A DNA stretch of 64,000 nt from Flavobacteriales bacterium (GTDB taxonomy: Bacteria > Bacteroidota > Bacteroidia > Flavobacteriales_F > PHOS-HE28): the NCBI GenBank assembly GCA_020852835.1, contig JADZAC010000006.1, positions 1 through 64,000 on the forward strand, in the 5' to 3' direction. Below, in pieces: positions 11,462-21,218 of the stretch. Made by a program: the position numbers and the translations under genes. Under the pieces are notes generated by a model that saw only the letters and a program-made list of their open reading frames with translations, did no database searches and had not been told where the DNA came from. Each line of letters begins with the position of its first letter. Positions within the stretch are counted from its first letter, which is position 1.

Positions 11462-12976
11462 ATGACCCTCCCTGAGCTATTCGCCAAGCTGAAACAGCGC
11501 CCGCTGTTCTGGCTCACCCTGTTGGCCTTGGTTCCGCGGCTGCTCGCGGCTCTCTTCTCCGAGGGGTATTTCGCGCATGACGACCATTTCCTGATGATCG
11601 AGGCCGCCCAAAGCTGGGTGGACGGTTTCGATTACAACAACTGGCTTCCATGGAACCAGAGCGGCACGCCCGCCCCAACCGGGCACATGATGCTCTACCC
11701 CGGGTTGCACTACGTGCTTTTCAAGCTCTGCGCGGCCATCGGGCTCAGCGACCCCGCCTGGAAGATGGTGCTGGTGCGCTTGCTGCACGCGCTCTGGAGC
11801 TTGATCACCGTGCGTGCGGGCTATCGCATCGCCCTGCGGTTGTCCGGGCCGGACACCGCGTGGCGCTGCGGGCTGTTGCTTGCCTTGTTCTTCTTCATGC
11901 CCTTCCTCTCGGTGCGCAACCTGGTGGAGATGGTGGCCGTACCGCCCTTGATGCTCAGCGCTTGGTGGCTGGTGCGCCAAGACGGAACACCGCCGCCCCG
12001 GGCGCTGCTCATGGCCGGCATGTTCGCCGGGCTGGCCGTGGACCTGCGTTTTCAAACGGTCTTCTTCGGGGCCGGCGCCGGGCTTGCGTTGCTGTTGCAG
12101 CGCAACCCGCGCGGCATGGTGCTGTTCGGCCTGGGCATGCTCGCACCCATCGCGCTGGTGCAAGGCGGCGTGGACCTGGCGATCTGGGGGCGCCCCTTCG
12201 CAGAGCTCACGGAATATGTGCGCTACAACCTGGCCAACTCCACCACTTACTTCAACCAGCCTTGGTACAACTACCTGCTGGTGCTGGCCGGGGTGTTCAT
12301 TCCGCCCTTCTCCCTGGCGGTGCTCTTCGGTTTCTTCCGGCGGCCCAAGCCTATCGCCGTTTGGTCTGCGGTGCTCAGCTTCCTGTTTTTCCATTCGCTC
12401 TTCCCCAACAAGCAGGAGCGCTTCATCCTCTCCATCGTGCCCTTGGTGCTGGTGTTGGGCTACACCGCATGGGAGCAGTACCGGGAACAAAGCACTTGGT
12501 GGCATAAGCGGCCCCAGCTGTGGAAGGGCGTCATGGCATGGACCTGGGCCTTGAACCTGCTGTTGCTGGTACCGCTCACCTTCAGCTCCAGCAAGCGCGA
12601 ACGCGTGGAGGCCATGGGGATGCTGCGCGGAAAGGAAGTCCGCGCCTTATGGGTGGAGGACACGGCGGAACAGGACCCGCCCATGCTGCCGCTGTACTAC
12701 TTGGGCCGATGGGATGTGGCCGTGCAAAACATCACCAACCCTGATATGGACATCCGGGCGCTGGCCGCTGCTTCCCCGCCGGAAGGCCGCCCGGACGTGG
12801 TGCTGTTCATCGGTCCTGAAGCACTCGAGGCACGGATCGCCCGCGTGCAGCAAGCGCTGGGCCCTTTGCAACTGGTGGGCCGCGCCCAACCGGGCCTGTT
12901 GGACCGCCTGATGCACTGGCTGAACCCGGTGAACCGCAACGAAGTGATCAGCATTTACCGGGTCGCCACGCCGTAA
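11462..12976 (+). CDS. GT22-like (ALG9/PIG-B-type) mannosyltransferase membrane protein
   Basis: The 504-residue protein is polytopic, with about nine hydrophobic stretches and an early luminal loop EGYFAHDDHFL containing the acidic DD pair typical of GT-C glycosyltransferases. The stretch FPNKQERFILSIVPL resembles the HKExRF signature of GT22 mannosyltransferases. It probably transfers a sugar from a polyprenyl-phosphate donor to a lipid or glycan acceptor outside the inner membrane. The acceptor is unknown. Its neighbour on the other strand is a lipid phosphotransferase-like gene, which hints at envelope lipid or glycolipid work. Confidence 0.75.
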   Translation: MTLPELFAKLKQRPLFWLTLLALVPRLLAALFSEGYFAHDDHFLMIEAAQSWVDGFDYNNWLPWNQSGTPAPTGHMMLYPGLHYVLFKLCAAIGLSDPAWKMVLVRLLHALWSLITVRAGYRIALRLSGPDTAWRCGLLLALFFFMPFLSVRNLVEMVAVPPLMLSAWWLVRQDGTPPPRALLMAGMFAGLAVDLRFQTVFFGAGAGLALLLQRNPRGMVLFGLGMLAPIALVQGGVDLAIWGRPFAELTEYVRYNLANSTTYFNQPWYNYLLVLAGVFIPPFSLAVLFGFFRRPKPIAVWSAVLSFLFFHSLFPNKQERFILSIVPLVLVLGYTAWEQYREQSTWWHKRPQLWKGVMAWTWALNLLLLVPLTFSSSKRERVEAMGMLRGKEVRALWVEDTAEQDPPMLPLYYLGRWDVAVQNITNPDMDIRALAAASPPEGRPDVVLFIGPEALEARIARVQQALGPLQLVGRAQPGLLDRLMHWLNPVNRNEVISIYRVATP

Positions 12977-13030
12977 GGCGCACACGGGGCAATTGGCCAG
13001 TGCGCGTATTTTCGCGCCCCATTCCGCGAC

Positions 13031-13783
13031 ATGCTACCCTTGGACAGCCTCGATTTCTCCGTTTTCCTCACCACCCACGGCTGGGTGCAGCTGCTCACCC
13101 TCACCGCGTTGGAGATCGTACTGGGCATCGACAACATTGTGATGATCAGCATCCTCAGCGGCGAGCTGCCGCAGGCCCGCCAGGCCCGCGCGCGCCGCCT
13201 CGGCCTGGCCTTCGCACTGATCACCCGCATCCTGCTGCTGCTTACCCTGAGCTGGATCATGCACTTGGTGGAGCCCTTGTTCCACATTGGCTCCATGGCC
13301 GTGACCGGCAAGGACCTGGTACTGATCTCGGGCGGCCTCTTCCTGATCTGGAAGGCCAGCATGGAGATCTGGCACAAGGTGGAGTTCGTGAAAGAGAAGC
13401 AGGGCGATGCGCGCGTGCGTGCATCGGTGTTCATGGTGGTGTTCCAGATCGTGCTGATGGACATCGTCTTCTCGCTGGACTCGGTGATCACCGCCGTGGG
13501 CATGAGCAATGAGCTGCTGATCATGGTGCTGGCCGTGGTGATCGCGGTGATCATCATGCTGGTGGCGGCCGAGCTGATCAGCGATTTCGTGAACAAGCAC
13601 GCCACGGTGAAGGTGCTGGCCCTGGTTTTCCTGGCGATGGTGGGCGTGGTGCTGCTGCTGGACGGTTTCGGCGTGCACATCGACAAGAACTACCTCTACG
13701 CCGCCATGGGCTTCTGCACGCTGGTGGAGCTGCTGAACCTGCGCATGCGCAAGAATGCCAAGCGCTTGGGCCGCGAGGCGTAG
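13031..13783 (+). CDS. TerC-family integral membrane protein
   Basis: The 250-residue protein has seven or so hydrophobic segments and the TerC signatures LEIVLGIDNIVMISIL near the N-terminus and MDIVFSLDSVITAVG in the middle, each with conserved acidic residues inside a membrane helix. TerC proteins are linked to tellurite resistance and to manganese export during protein secretion. The family is clear, but the ion is not evident from the sequence. It stands alone on the plus strand and converges on the protease gene. Confidence 0.93.
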   Translation: MLPLDSLDFSVFLTTHGWVQLLTLTALEIVLGIDNIVMISILSGELPQARQARARRLGLAFALITRILLLLTLSWIMHLVEPLFHIGSMAVTGKDLVLISGGLFLIWKASMEIWHKVEFVKEKQGDARVRASVFMVVFQIVLMDIVFSLDSVITAVGMSNELLIMVLAVVIAVIIMLVAAELISDFVNKHATVKVLALVFLAMVGVVLLLDGFGVHIDKNYLYAAMGFCTLVELLNLRMRKNAKRLGREA

Positions 13784-13898
13784 TCCTTGGGGGCCGGGCG
13801 TTCACCGGTTTAGTGCAGGCTTTTGGCGCAGCTGCTTAGGCCCGCAAGGGCGAAGTTGCTTCGGGAATGTGTTCGCATCCCGCTCCCGCAGCGAGTCC

Positions 13899-13921
13899 GG
13901 ACCACCCCTTGGGGCGGGTCC
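13899..13921. terminator. Hairpin between convergent terC and protease genes
   Basis: The stretch GGACC-A-CCCC-TT-GGGG-CG-GGTCC folds into a GC-rich stem with a small internal loop. It lies in the 150-base gap where two genes converge and could serve as a bidirectional terminator, although no T-run follows on either strand. Confidence 0.4.
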
Positions 13922-13933
13922 CCGACAGGTGGT

Positions 13934-16021
13934 TCAGGGCAAGGCCGTATTGCGCACGGTTGTGGGCAGTCCGCCCAAGGTTGAAAGGATCCGGTCGCGG
14001 TCGTTGCCGGAACCGATGTATCTGGTGAAGCCGTCCATGTTCGTATCCTCCCTGAAATAACCCGGTATGGAGGCGTTGACCGTGGCGCCGCCCACACGGA
14101 CCAGCACGGCATCCCGGTCATTCACCGGACCGGTGTAGCTGACCTTGCCGTTGCCGTTGGCATCGCCGGCGCGCATGCACCGCGTTCCGCCCACCAGGGC
14201 CGTGGCATTGCTTCCGCCCTGCACGGCCACGCTGCCGTCGGTGAAGTCCAGAAGCACGGCCTGTGTACTGAGCGCTACGGGTGCTGCGGTCATGATGCCC
14301 AAATGGTTGCGGTGCCTCACCGCCAGGTAATAGTTGTCGGCGGCGGCGGCGCGGAACACCACGGCACTCACTCCGTCCACTCCGGTGATGGTTCCATCCC
14401 TGTGCAACAGGGCCGAACGGCTGGCCAACACCTGCGCAGGAGCGTTCTTGTTGCGCAATTCCACCACTACCCAATCCACTACGGCCAACGGGCCGTTCAC
14501 TGCCAGCACTTCGGCATCGGTGGTTTCGCCGCCGCCCGTACCGGCGTGTACATAGCCCAAGCCGGAGTACGGCTCCGTCAGGGGCAGCAACCCGGCGGAG
14601 TTCAGCGCATCGCTCATGTTGCCGGTGCCCTGCACAAAGGGGCCTTGCAACATTGCCCGTGGACGCACCGCCACAAAGGGCTGCGCCCCGTTGGGATCGA
14701 AGCCGTCCAACGCCATGGTGGTGTTGGACGGGTCCAACCAATCGCGCAAGCGCGAGCCGGCGTTGGTACCGCCGTTCCAATTGTAGCTGAACTTGGCGGC
14801 GAAGACGGGATCGGTGGTGGCCGTGGCACAGGTCATGCCTCCGCCCACCATGTGCCCCACCACCCGTTTGTTCTCGTCAAAGAAGGGTGCGCCGCTGGCA
14901 CCCGCTTCCAAAATACCGTTGAACCAGTAGTTCTCCCAGCAGGGGATCTGCTCCTCGTCCAACGTGGCGGATTGGGCGGGAACATTGTAGAAGGAGATCT
15001 TTTTCACGTCGGACAACGGGTTGAGGATGGCCGCACCGCTCAGGGGCGTATTGCCCGAGCGGTCCCAGCCCGCGTAATAGGCCTTGTACGCCGGTGGCGG
15101 TGTGTCGAAGAGTTCCATGAGGCAAAAATCCCCGTGATAAAGAATGGACCGCCGCACGCTGCCGGTGAGCGTTTGCATCGTTTGCCCCGTATCCCCGATG
15201 CAAGTAGGGCTCTGGTAGTTGAAGTAGAACACCCACTGGCTTTCCGAGGGCACGTAACAATGGTTGGCGATCAGCACGTACGGCGTTCCATCCTGTGCCG
15301 TGTTGTTCAACAGCGTGCCGTTGCAGGTGTAGCCCTCGGGGGTCATGAACCAGAGCACCGCCCGGCTTTGGTCCTGCCAGTCGGCGGCCACGGGGCAGGC
15401 CACGTTGTTGTGGCAAGGCGAGCTGGGATAGCCCGGGTAGTAATCGCGCGAGGCTTGCGCCCCGGGCGGGAAGATGCTGCGCCAGGCATGGGTGATGTGC
15501 GATATCCGGATAGTGGCGGGCGGTGCGCCGGGCGGTTCCTGATACTCCAAGGTGACGGCATCGCCTGGCAGGAAGGCCGTGGCAAAGCGGCCATCCGCCT
15601 GTTGATTGGCCTGGGTGAAGCCGCCCAGGAAGGTGGTGCGGGCATGATCGTAAAGGAACAGGCGCCCGCCCCATGGCAAGGTGAACTGGTCGAATTGCAC
15701 GGCCAGCATCACCGCGCTGTCGCTTTGGATGGTGAAGCGGCACACCCGCCCTCCGCCCGGCATGCGGGCCCACTGGCCTTGGGCAAGCATGTCCGCCCCA
15801 ACGGCACGGCGCAGGCCGAAACGGTAGCCCCCAGGTGCACCGGCAGTATCCGCAGCGGCCAACGCAGCGCCCTGGTCCGGCGGCCCGAGGTGATGGTCGG
15901 CGACCGGGATGTACGGTGCGGTGCCATTCGCCCACTGCAAAGGCTCCCCGCCATGTGAAAGTTGTGCACGGCCTTGGGCGGCAACCAACAAAAGGAACAG
16001 CAGCAGGAACGGTTTTCCCAT
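13934..16021 (-). CDS. Secreted lysyl-endopeptidase-like serine protease with dockerin-like tail
   Basis: The 695-residue protein starts at MGKPFLLLFLLLVAAQGRAQ, a clear signal peptide. A TACCTTTA box at 16027-16034 supports this ATG over the one 15 codons upstream. After a beta-rich prodomain comes a trypsin-fold domain like Achromobacter protease I, with His254 in LIANHC, Asp298 in GDFCLMEL and Ser376 in GASGAPFF, plus several cysteines. The last 80 residues hold two calcium-loop-like units, DANGNGKVSYTG and DTNMDGFTRYIG, each followed by NDRD and a short hydrophobic stretch. The tail resembles dockerin or thrombospondin-type-3 repeats. No canonical type IX secretion C-terminal domain is seen. 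Confidence 0.85.
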   Translation of the reverse strand: MGKPFLLLFLLLVAAQGRAQLSHGGEPLQWANGTAPYIPVADHHLGPPDQGAALAAADTAGAPGGYRFGLRRAVGADMLAQGQWARMPGGGRVCRFTIQSDSAVMLAVQFDQFTLPWGGRLFLYDHARTTFLGGFTQANQQADGRFATAFLPGDAVTLEYQEPPGAPPATIRISHITHAWRSIFPPGAQASRDYYPGYPSSPCHNNVACPVAADWQDQSRAVLWFMTPEGYTCNGTLLNNTAQDGTPYVLIANHCYVPSESQWVFYFNYQSPTCIGDTGQTMQTLTGSVRRSILYHGDFCLMELFDTPPPAYKAYYAGWDRSGNTPLSGAAILNPLSDVKKISFYNVPAQSATLDEEQIPCWENYWFNGILEAGASGAPFFDENKRVVGHMVGGGMTCATATTDPVFAAKFSYNWNGGTNAGSRLRDWLDPSNTTMALDGFDPNGAQPFVAVRPRAMLQGPFVQGTGNMSDALNSAGLLPLTEPYSGLGYVHAGTGGGETTDAEVLAVNGPLAVVDWVVVELRNKNAPAQVLASRSALLHRDGTITGVDGVSAVVFRAAAADNYYLAVRHRNHLGIMTAAPVALSTQAVLLDFTDGSVAVQGGSNATALVGGTRCMRAGDANGNGKVSYTGPVNDRDAVLVRVGGATVNASIPGYFREDTNMDGFTRYIGSGNDRDRILSTLGGLPTTVRNTALP

Positions 16022-16062
16022 GCCCGTAAAGGTAGCGGGGGGAGTGGCGGTTGCAGCCCGGT

Positions 16063-18186
16063 TCAATGCGCCGTGATCACGAAGGTGGTGCGCCGGTTCA
16101 GGGCGCGGCCCGCTTCGGTGGCATTGTCCGCGATGGGCACGGTGGGGCCGAATCCTTGGCTGCCGAGGCGCTCGGCGGCGATGCCTTGGCCGGTAAGGTA
16201 CTGCATGACGTTGGCTGCACGGCTGCGGCTCAGCACCATGTTGGCCTCCAGGTCGCCCACATTGTCGGTGTGGCCCTGCAGTTCGATCCGCACCTTCGGA
16301 TTCTCACGCAGGAAGGTGATGAGCTCTTCCAGGATGTAGCGGCTGGCCCCGGTGATGTCCGCACTGTTGGTGGCGAAACGGATGTCGTTCACCCGGTAGT
16401 TGCGGCCCGTTTCGATCTTGTCCAACTGCAGATCGACCTGGGCCACGCCGCCGCGCACGGTATCTTCCATGCTGAAGGAGCGGCTGTCGAACACGTGGTC
16501 GGGCTTTTTCACGGTGACGATGACGTCCGAACCGGGTTGCAGGCGCAGCACGGCGGCATACTTGCCGTCGTTGGGGTCCACCTTGAGCATTTCCGTTTTG
16601 CGGGTATCCATGTAGGTGATGGACACGGTGGCATCGCGCACGGCTTTGCCAGCCTCGTTCTTCACCTCTCCCTTCATGATCACGATCTCTTGGGGCCGCG
16701 CCTCCTTGGGCAGGTTGAAGCCGTAGATGTCCAGCCCTCCCGGGCCATTGAAGCGGCTGCTGGCGAAGTAGGCCGTGCGGCCGTCGGCGCTCACGATCAG
16801 GCCATGTTCGTCCTGCGGGGTGTTGATCGGGTTGCCCAGGTTCTTGGGTTGTTCCCATTGGCCGTCTTCCTTCAATCGGCTGTAGAAGATGTCGTAGCCT
16901 CCGATGCCCCGGTGGCCTTTTCCGAGTTCCTCATTGCCCTGTTCATCGCGGGGCGGCCGGGCGGCAAAGTAGAGGGTGCGGCTGTCGGAGTGCATGAAGG
17001 GCGCCTTCTCATCACCCACGGTGTTTACGGGGGCGGGCAAGGGCTTGGCCATGCTCCATTCGCCTTTCGCGTTGCGTTCGCTGGTATAGATGTCCATGCC
17101 TTGGCTGGCCGGCCGCAGGGTGGCGAAAAACAGCGTCTTCCCGTCCGCGCTCAGCGATGGCTGGCTCTCCCAGCCATCGGCGGTGTTGATCGCCGGCCCG
17201 AGGTTGTTGAGCTCGCTCCACGTGAAAGTTTGTTGGCCGGTGCTGAAATCCACATGCGTGGTGTAGTGCGTGGTGTAGATGTCGCAGTTCTTGTATTCGG
17301 CGCTCACCGGCCGGCAGACGGTAACGAAGAGCTCCTTGTTGTTGAGGCTTACGGTAACGCCGCCGTAGCTGTCGCCGGTATTGAACGGGGGCGGCAGCGG
17401 GGCGCCCTTGCCGAAATCCGCCTGCAGGGAGCTGCGCCGGGCCTCGGTGAGTTCCTCCACCTCGCGCGCAAAGCGGTCGCCCAAGGCTTGCCGCTTGCTG
17501 ATGCGGGTGAAGAAGAGCAGTTCATTGTCCGGCGAGAACATGGGCAGGTACTCATCGGCCGGGGTGTCCACGCCGGCCAGCGGGCTGGGGGCCAGGGGTG
17601 CCTTGTCGCGGTAGAAGTCGCGGTAGAAGGCCAGTTCGGGCAGGATCCGTTCCACCTCCGCCACCCGGGCATCATGCTCGGCTGCGCCGCCCTGGCCATC
17701 GCCCCCGGGCAGGGACAGGAATTGCTGAAAAGCTTCCGCGGCCTCGGCGAAGCGCTCCTGGGCGTAGTACATGGAGCCGAGGTAGTAGTAGAGCTCGCCG
17801 TGCTGCCGAGGGCATTGCTGCCGGTACTGTTCGAGGTACCCGATGCCCGCATTGAAGCTGCCCGCCCCGGAACGCGCCCGGTGGAAGGCGCTTTCGCCTG
17901 TTCGGAACAGGCATTCCGCACAGTCGGGATAGGCATCGAGTAGGGCCTTGAGCTGCTGGTGTTTCTCGGTGGGGTTGTTCATGGCCACGGCTGCATCCAA
18001 GCGCTTGAGAAGCTTCTTGTCCGCTGGCGGCCCGCACGGATCTTCCGCCGGTTCCTGGCCCATGGCTGCGGTGCGCGGCAAGGCCAAGAGCACCACCAGC
18101 ACCAGGTATGCCACCTGCCGGGCCCGACGCAACCGTACTGGACATTCAGGCCGGCCATGCTCACCGGCGATCGCACGCTCCGCCAT
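16063..18186 (-). CDS. PorE-like OmpA-family protein (TPR, PD40 propeller, CRD, OmpA)
   Basis: The 707-residue protein has a long basic N-region plus hydrophobic signal segment, then TPR-like repeats (about 40-150), WD40/PD40 beta-propeller blades with motifs such as QPSLSADGKTLFFAT and GLIVSADGRTAYFAS, a carboxypeptidase-regulatory-like domain (about 500-570), and a C-terminal OmpA domain with HTDNVGDLEANMVLSRSRA. That order matches PorE, a peptidoglycan-binding component of the type IX secretion apparatus. Many Bacteroidota have several paralogues, so PorE itself is not certain. The start overlaps the end of the AsmA-like gene, indicating coupling. A GTG at 18192 is an alternative start. 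Confidence 0.8.
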   Translation of the reverse strand: MAERAIAGEHGRPECPVRLRRARQVAYLVLVVLLALPRTAAMGQEPAEDPCGPPADKKLLKRLDAAVAMNNPTEKHQQLKALLDAYPDCAECLFRTGESAFHRARSGAGSFNAGIGYLEQYRQQCPRQHGELYYYLGSMYYAQERFAEAAEAFQQFLSLPGGDGQGGAAEHDARVAEVERILPELAFYRDFYRDKAPLAPSPLAGVDTPADEYLPMFSPDNELLFFTRISKRQALGDRFAREVEELTEARRSSLQADFGKGAPLPPPFNTGDSYGGVTVSLNNKELFVTVCRPVSAEYKNCDIYTTHYTTHVDFSTGQQTFTWSELNNLGPAINTADGWESQPSLSADGKTLFFATLRPASQGMDIYTSERNAKGEWSMAKPLPAPVNTVGDEKAPFMHSDSRTLYFAARPPRDEQGNEELGKGHRGIGGYDIFYSRLKEDGQWEQPKNLGNPINTPQDEHGLIVSADGRTAYFASSRFNGPGGLDIYGFNLPKEARPQEIVIMKGEVKNEAGKAVRDATVSITYMDTRKTEMLKVDPNDGKYAAVLRLQPGSDVIVTVKKPDHVFDSRSFSMEDTVRGGVAQVDLQLDKIETGRNYRVNDIRFATNSADITGASRYILEELITFLRENPKVRIELQGHTDNVGDLEANMVLSRSRAANVMQYLTGQGIAAERLGSQGFGPTVPIADNATEAGRALNRRTTFVITAH

Positions 18187-18188
18187 GT

Positions 18189-21029
18189 TCACTTCACCGT
18201 GGTGTCCGTGGCCTCGGCCTTGGCGATGAGGGCATCGCCCTGCTTGCGCGCCTGTTCCACCAGGCCGTCCGCACGCTTATCGGCTTCGGCGATGAACTGT
18301 TTCTCCTTGTCGTCGGCCACCTTCTTGGCCTTGTCCGCGGCCACCTTGGCAGCGGCTTTGGCAATGGGGTTGTTGGCCTGGTTGACCAGGTCGTCGGCTG
18401 CTTTGTACGCCTGTTTCTTGGCAGTGGCCGCCTCGCTGCGGGCCTTGGCCTTGAGGTCGTCGGCCTGCCTCTGCGCCTCGGCCAATAGCTTCGCGGCTTC
18501 CTCGCGCGCCTTGGCAATGGCTTCCTCCTTGGCCTTGCCGATCTGCTGGTTGAGCTGCTCCTTCACCTCTTCCTTCACCGTTTCCTTCACGCCCTGCCCG
18601 CCGGCGAACACCGGCTTTACCACGGGCTTGTCCACGGTGCCCGTGATCTTGGCGGTGAGGTCCAGTTCCTTGGGCAGTTCCGTATTGGTGCCCAGGGTGC
18701 GGTTGATCTGGCCGAGCAGCCCGCCCACAAGCTGGCCGGCGTCGGCGCCGAACATGTCCGTGGGCACTTTGGTCTTCAAGGTGTAGTCGATGGCCTGGTC
18801 TTCAAAGGCCGTGCTGCCGCCCACATTCGCCGTTAGCCGGTCGATCTTCACATTGAACGGCTTGGTGATCATCTTGCCGTCCTGGATGTCGTAACTGAAA
18901 TCCACATCCTGCACCTTGGCGGAGGCGAGCTGGGGCATTTTCAGCACATTGGCCACCTCTTGCAGCGGCTTGAAGCCGGACAGTACGATGCCCTTGGTCG
19001 CCAGGGTGCCTTGCCCGGCCAAGCTGGCCATTACCGGTGCCATGCGTGCATCGAGATGGCCGGCCAAGGCCAAGGTGGTGGTGAGCTTGCCGGTGCAATA
19101 CTTGGCCACCGGGGCCATTTCGCGCACCATCTCCACGTTGTCCACGAGCTGCTTGATGTCCACGCCGCCCACCTTGAGGTCCATGTCGAACTTCGGAACG
19201 TCCTTGTGCTGTGTGCTGTACGACCCGTCCATGCCGATGCGGCCGCCGAACAGGTTGAAGCCCATGCCGCTGAGGTCCACGCGCTGATCGTGCACGTGCA
19301 GCTTGCCCGCGGCATCGGCAAGGGTGAGGTTTTCATACAGCACTTGCTGTACGGCTGCGGTGAGGCTGAAGTCGATGTTCGCGGGCACTTCGATGATGCC
19401 CATGGCCGCCGTGTCCGGTGCTGCGGTGGCCGTGGCCGGGCCTTCTTCGGCAGGGCCCATCAGCTCGTTGAGGTCAAAGCGGCTGCTCTTCACGTTGAAG
19501 CTGCCCGCCAAGGTGCTGTCCTTGAGCCACCACTGCAGGTAGTTGTCCATGCGGCCGTTGGCCTGCACATCACTGCGGCCCAAGCTGCCGGTGAAGTTGG
19601 TGAGGGCCAGGAACTGCGGGCTGAAGTCGAAGATGAGCGATCGGATGTCCACCGCAAAGGGCAAGGAATCGCTCTTGTAGTTCATGCCGCTGAGGGCGAG
19701 CTGGCCCTGGGCCTTGAATTTTTCATAACGCTGCGCTTCCACATCGCTCATGCGACCGGCCATTTGCACATCGGCCACCACCTTGCCGGTAAGGGCATCG
19801 CCCTTGGGCAAAGGCACCACCTTGTTCACGTTGGCCAGGTCGATGTCCGCTTTCAGGGCCGCATCTACGTTGGGGTCGCTGATGGGCGTGGAGAGGAGCA
19901 TGCGTGCCTGCACGGGGTTGCCGGCCAGGTTGAGGGCGAAGCGCTTGAGGTCCACCACCATGCCGTCCAGGTCCTTGCCTTGGGGGCTCTGGATGCGGCA
20001 ATCCACGAAGATGGCCTCCACGCTGGCGGGCAGGTCGGGGTATTTGAAGCGGCCGTTGTCCACGTTGATGTCCACTCCGAAGCCGGGCATGGTGTGTTCG
20101 TTGTAGGTGCCCTTCACGTAGCCCTTGAATGCGGCTTTCCCGGAGAGGTCCACGCCCTTCATGTTGCTGGCGAACTCGGCGGGGACCAAGGAGAGCAGCG
20201 TGCCGATGTCGTTCTTTTTCATGTTCCACGACAGGTCCATGTCAATGTCGTCCGCAGGCATGGCCACCCAACCGTCCAGCCCGAGCTCCAGCTGGTTCAC
20301 CCGGATGTTGTTCTCCTTGAAGGTGAACTTCATGTTGGGCAGGTCCATCCCGATGTCGGCCTGCAGGTCGGCTTTGGCATTGCGCAGGTATTTCACCCCG
20401 TCGAACACCACCGTGGCCTGCTCGGCGGTGGTTTGCGTGGAGAGGGTGAAGAGGTCTTGGGTGAAATCCCCTTTGCCGGTGTGCTCCACGCCCTGCAAGT
20501 CCATCAGCATGGGCAGGCTTTCGTCATCGTAGCGGATGCGGCCTTGTGCAATGCTGTAGTGCTTGAGGGCCACGTTGAAACGGGTGGTGGAGGTGTCGGC
20601 GGGCAGTTCGGCGGCGACGCTGTCCGGGATGGCGATGTCCCAGTTGGCGCGGCCGTCCTTAAGTACTTTGATGTGGATGTCCGGCTTCACCAAGGCCACT
20701 TCGCGTACCTTGATCTGGTCGCTGAAGAGGCTCATGATCGCGATGGTGGCCCGGGTCTCCCCCACATCGGCCAGGCAAATGCCTTCGAAGGGTGCTTTGT
20801 TGCACACCTTGAGGTTCTTCACTTCCACGCTGGCATTGGGGAAGCTGCGCAACAGGCTGATATCCCATTCCCCCCAGTCCACCGTGGCATTGATGCTCTT
20901 GTTCACCTGCTCTTTGACGGCGGCCTCGATCTTGTCCGCGTAGAGGACCGGGATGAGCACTGCGGCAACCAGCAGCAGCACCAGCAGGATGCCGACTGCC
21001 AGCAGGATACGTTTAGTCCACTTGGCCAT
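18189..21029 (-). CDS. AsmA-family protein with Ala/Lys-rich coiled-coil tail
   Basis: The 946-residue protein starts at MAKWTKRILLAVGILLVLLL, an N-terminal membrane anchor. A long beta-rich AsmA/DUF748-like body follows, with repeated D-I-L strands and SLFSDQIKVREVALVKPDIH near the N-terminus. AsmA-like proteins form periplasmic bridges implicated in lipid transport and outer-membrane assembly. From about residue 810 to the end the sequence becomes an Ala/Lys/Glu heptad region, predicted coiled coil, which is unusual for the family. The frame is open 56 codons further upstream, but that stretch is not protein-like. The PorE-like gene overlaps its stop. Confidence 0.82.
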   Translation of the reverse strand: MAKWTKRILLAVGILLVLLLVAAVLIPVLYADKIEAAVKEQVNKSINATVDWGEWDISLLRSFPNASVEVKNLKVCNKAPFEGICLADVGETRATIAIMSLFSDQIKVREVALVKPDIHIKVLKDGRANWDIAIPDSVAAELPADTSTTRFNVALKHYSIAQGRIRYDDESLPMLMDLQGVEHTGKGDFTQDLFTLSTQTTAEQATVVFDGVKYLRNAKADLQADIGMDLPNMKFTFKENNIRVNQLELGLDGWVAMPADDIDMDLSWNMKKNDIGTLLSLVPAEFASNMKGVDLSGKAAFKGYVKGTYNEHTMPGFGVDINVDNGRFKYPDLPASVEAIFVDCRIQSPQGKDLDGMVVDLKRFALNLAGNPVQARMLLSTPISDPNVDAALKADIDLANVNKVVPLPKGDALTGKVVADVQMAGRMSDVEAQRYEKFKAQGQLALSGMNYKSDSLPFAVDIRSLIFDFSPQFLALTNFTGSLGRSDVQANGRMDNYLQWWLKDSTLAGSFNVKSSRFDLNELMGPAEEGPATATAAPDTAAMGIIEVPANIDFSLTAAVQQVLYENLTLADAAGKLHVHDQRVDLSGMGFNLFGGRIGMDGSYSTQHKDVPKFDMDLKVGGVDIKQLVDNVEMVREMAPVAKYCTGKLTTTLALAGHLDARMAPVMASLAGQGTLATKGIVLSGFKPLQEVANVLKMPQLASAKVQDVDFSYDIQDGKMITKPFNVKIDRLTANVGGSTAFEDQAIDYTLKTKVPTDMFGADAGQLVGGLLGQINRTLGTNTELPKELDLTAKITGTVDKPVVKPVFAGGQGVKETVKEEVKEQLNQQIGKAKEEAIAKAREEAAKLLAEAQRQADDLKAKARSEAATAKKQAYKAADDLVNQANNPIAKAAAKVAADKAKKVADDKEKQFIAEADKRADGLVEQARKQGDALIAKAEATDTTVK

Positions 21030-21218
21030 GATGATGCGATCAGTATTGATGGGGTCTGGAGAAAGCGGCGATGTGCATGCAAGAACCGTGCACTTGCGGC
21101 ATGCGGCCGCAAAGATCATCTTTTCAACGTTTGCCCTGTTGGCAGGCGCTGCCCTGCACCAAGTCCTCCGGCCAAAAGAGGAGGTCTCCTGCGGCACGGC
21201 GATCGGCAGTGGACCGCG

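Noticed and set aside
13841-13900. tRNA-like arm CGGGA...GTTCGCA...TCCCG downstream of terC
   Set aside because: The loop is too long for a T-arm, and no acceptor, D or anticodon stems could be assembled around it.
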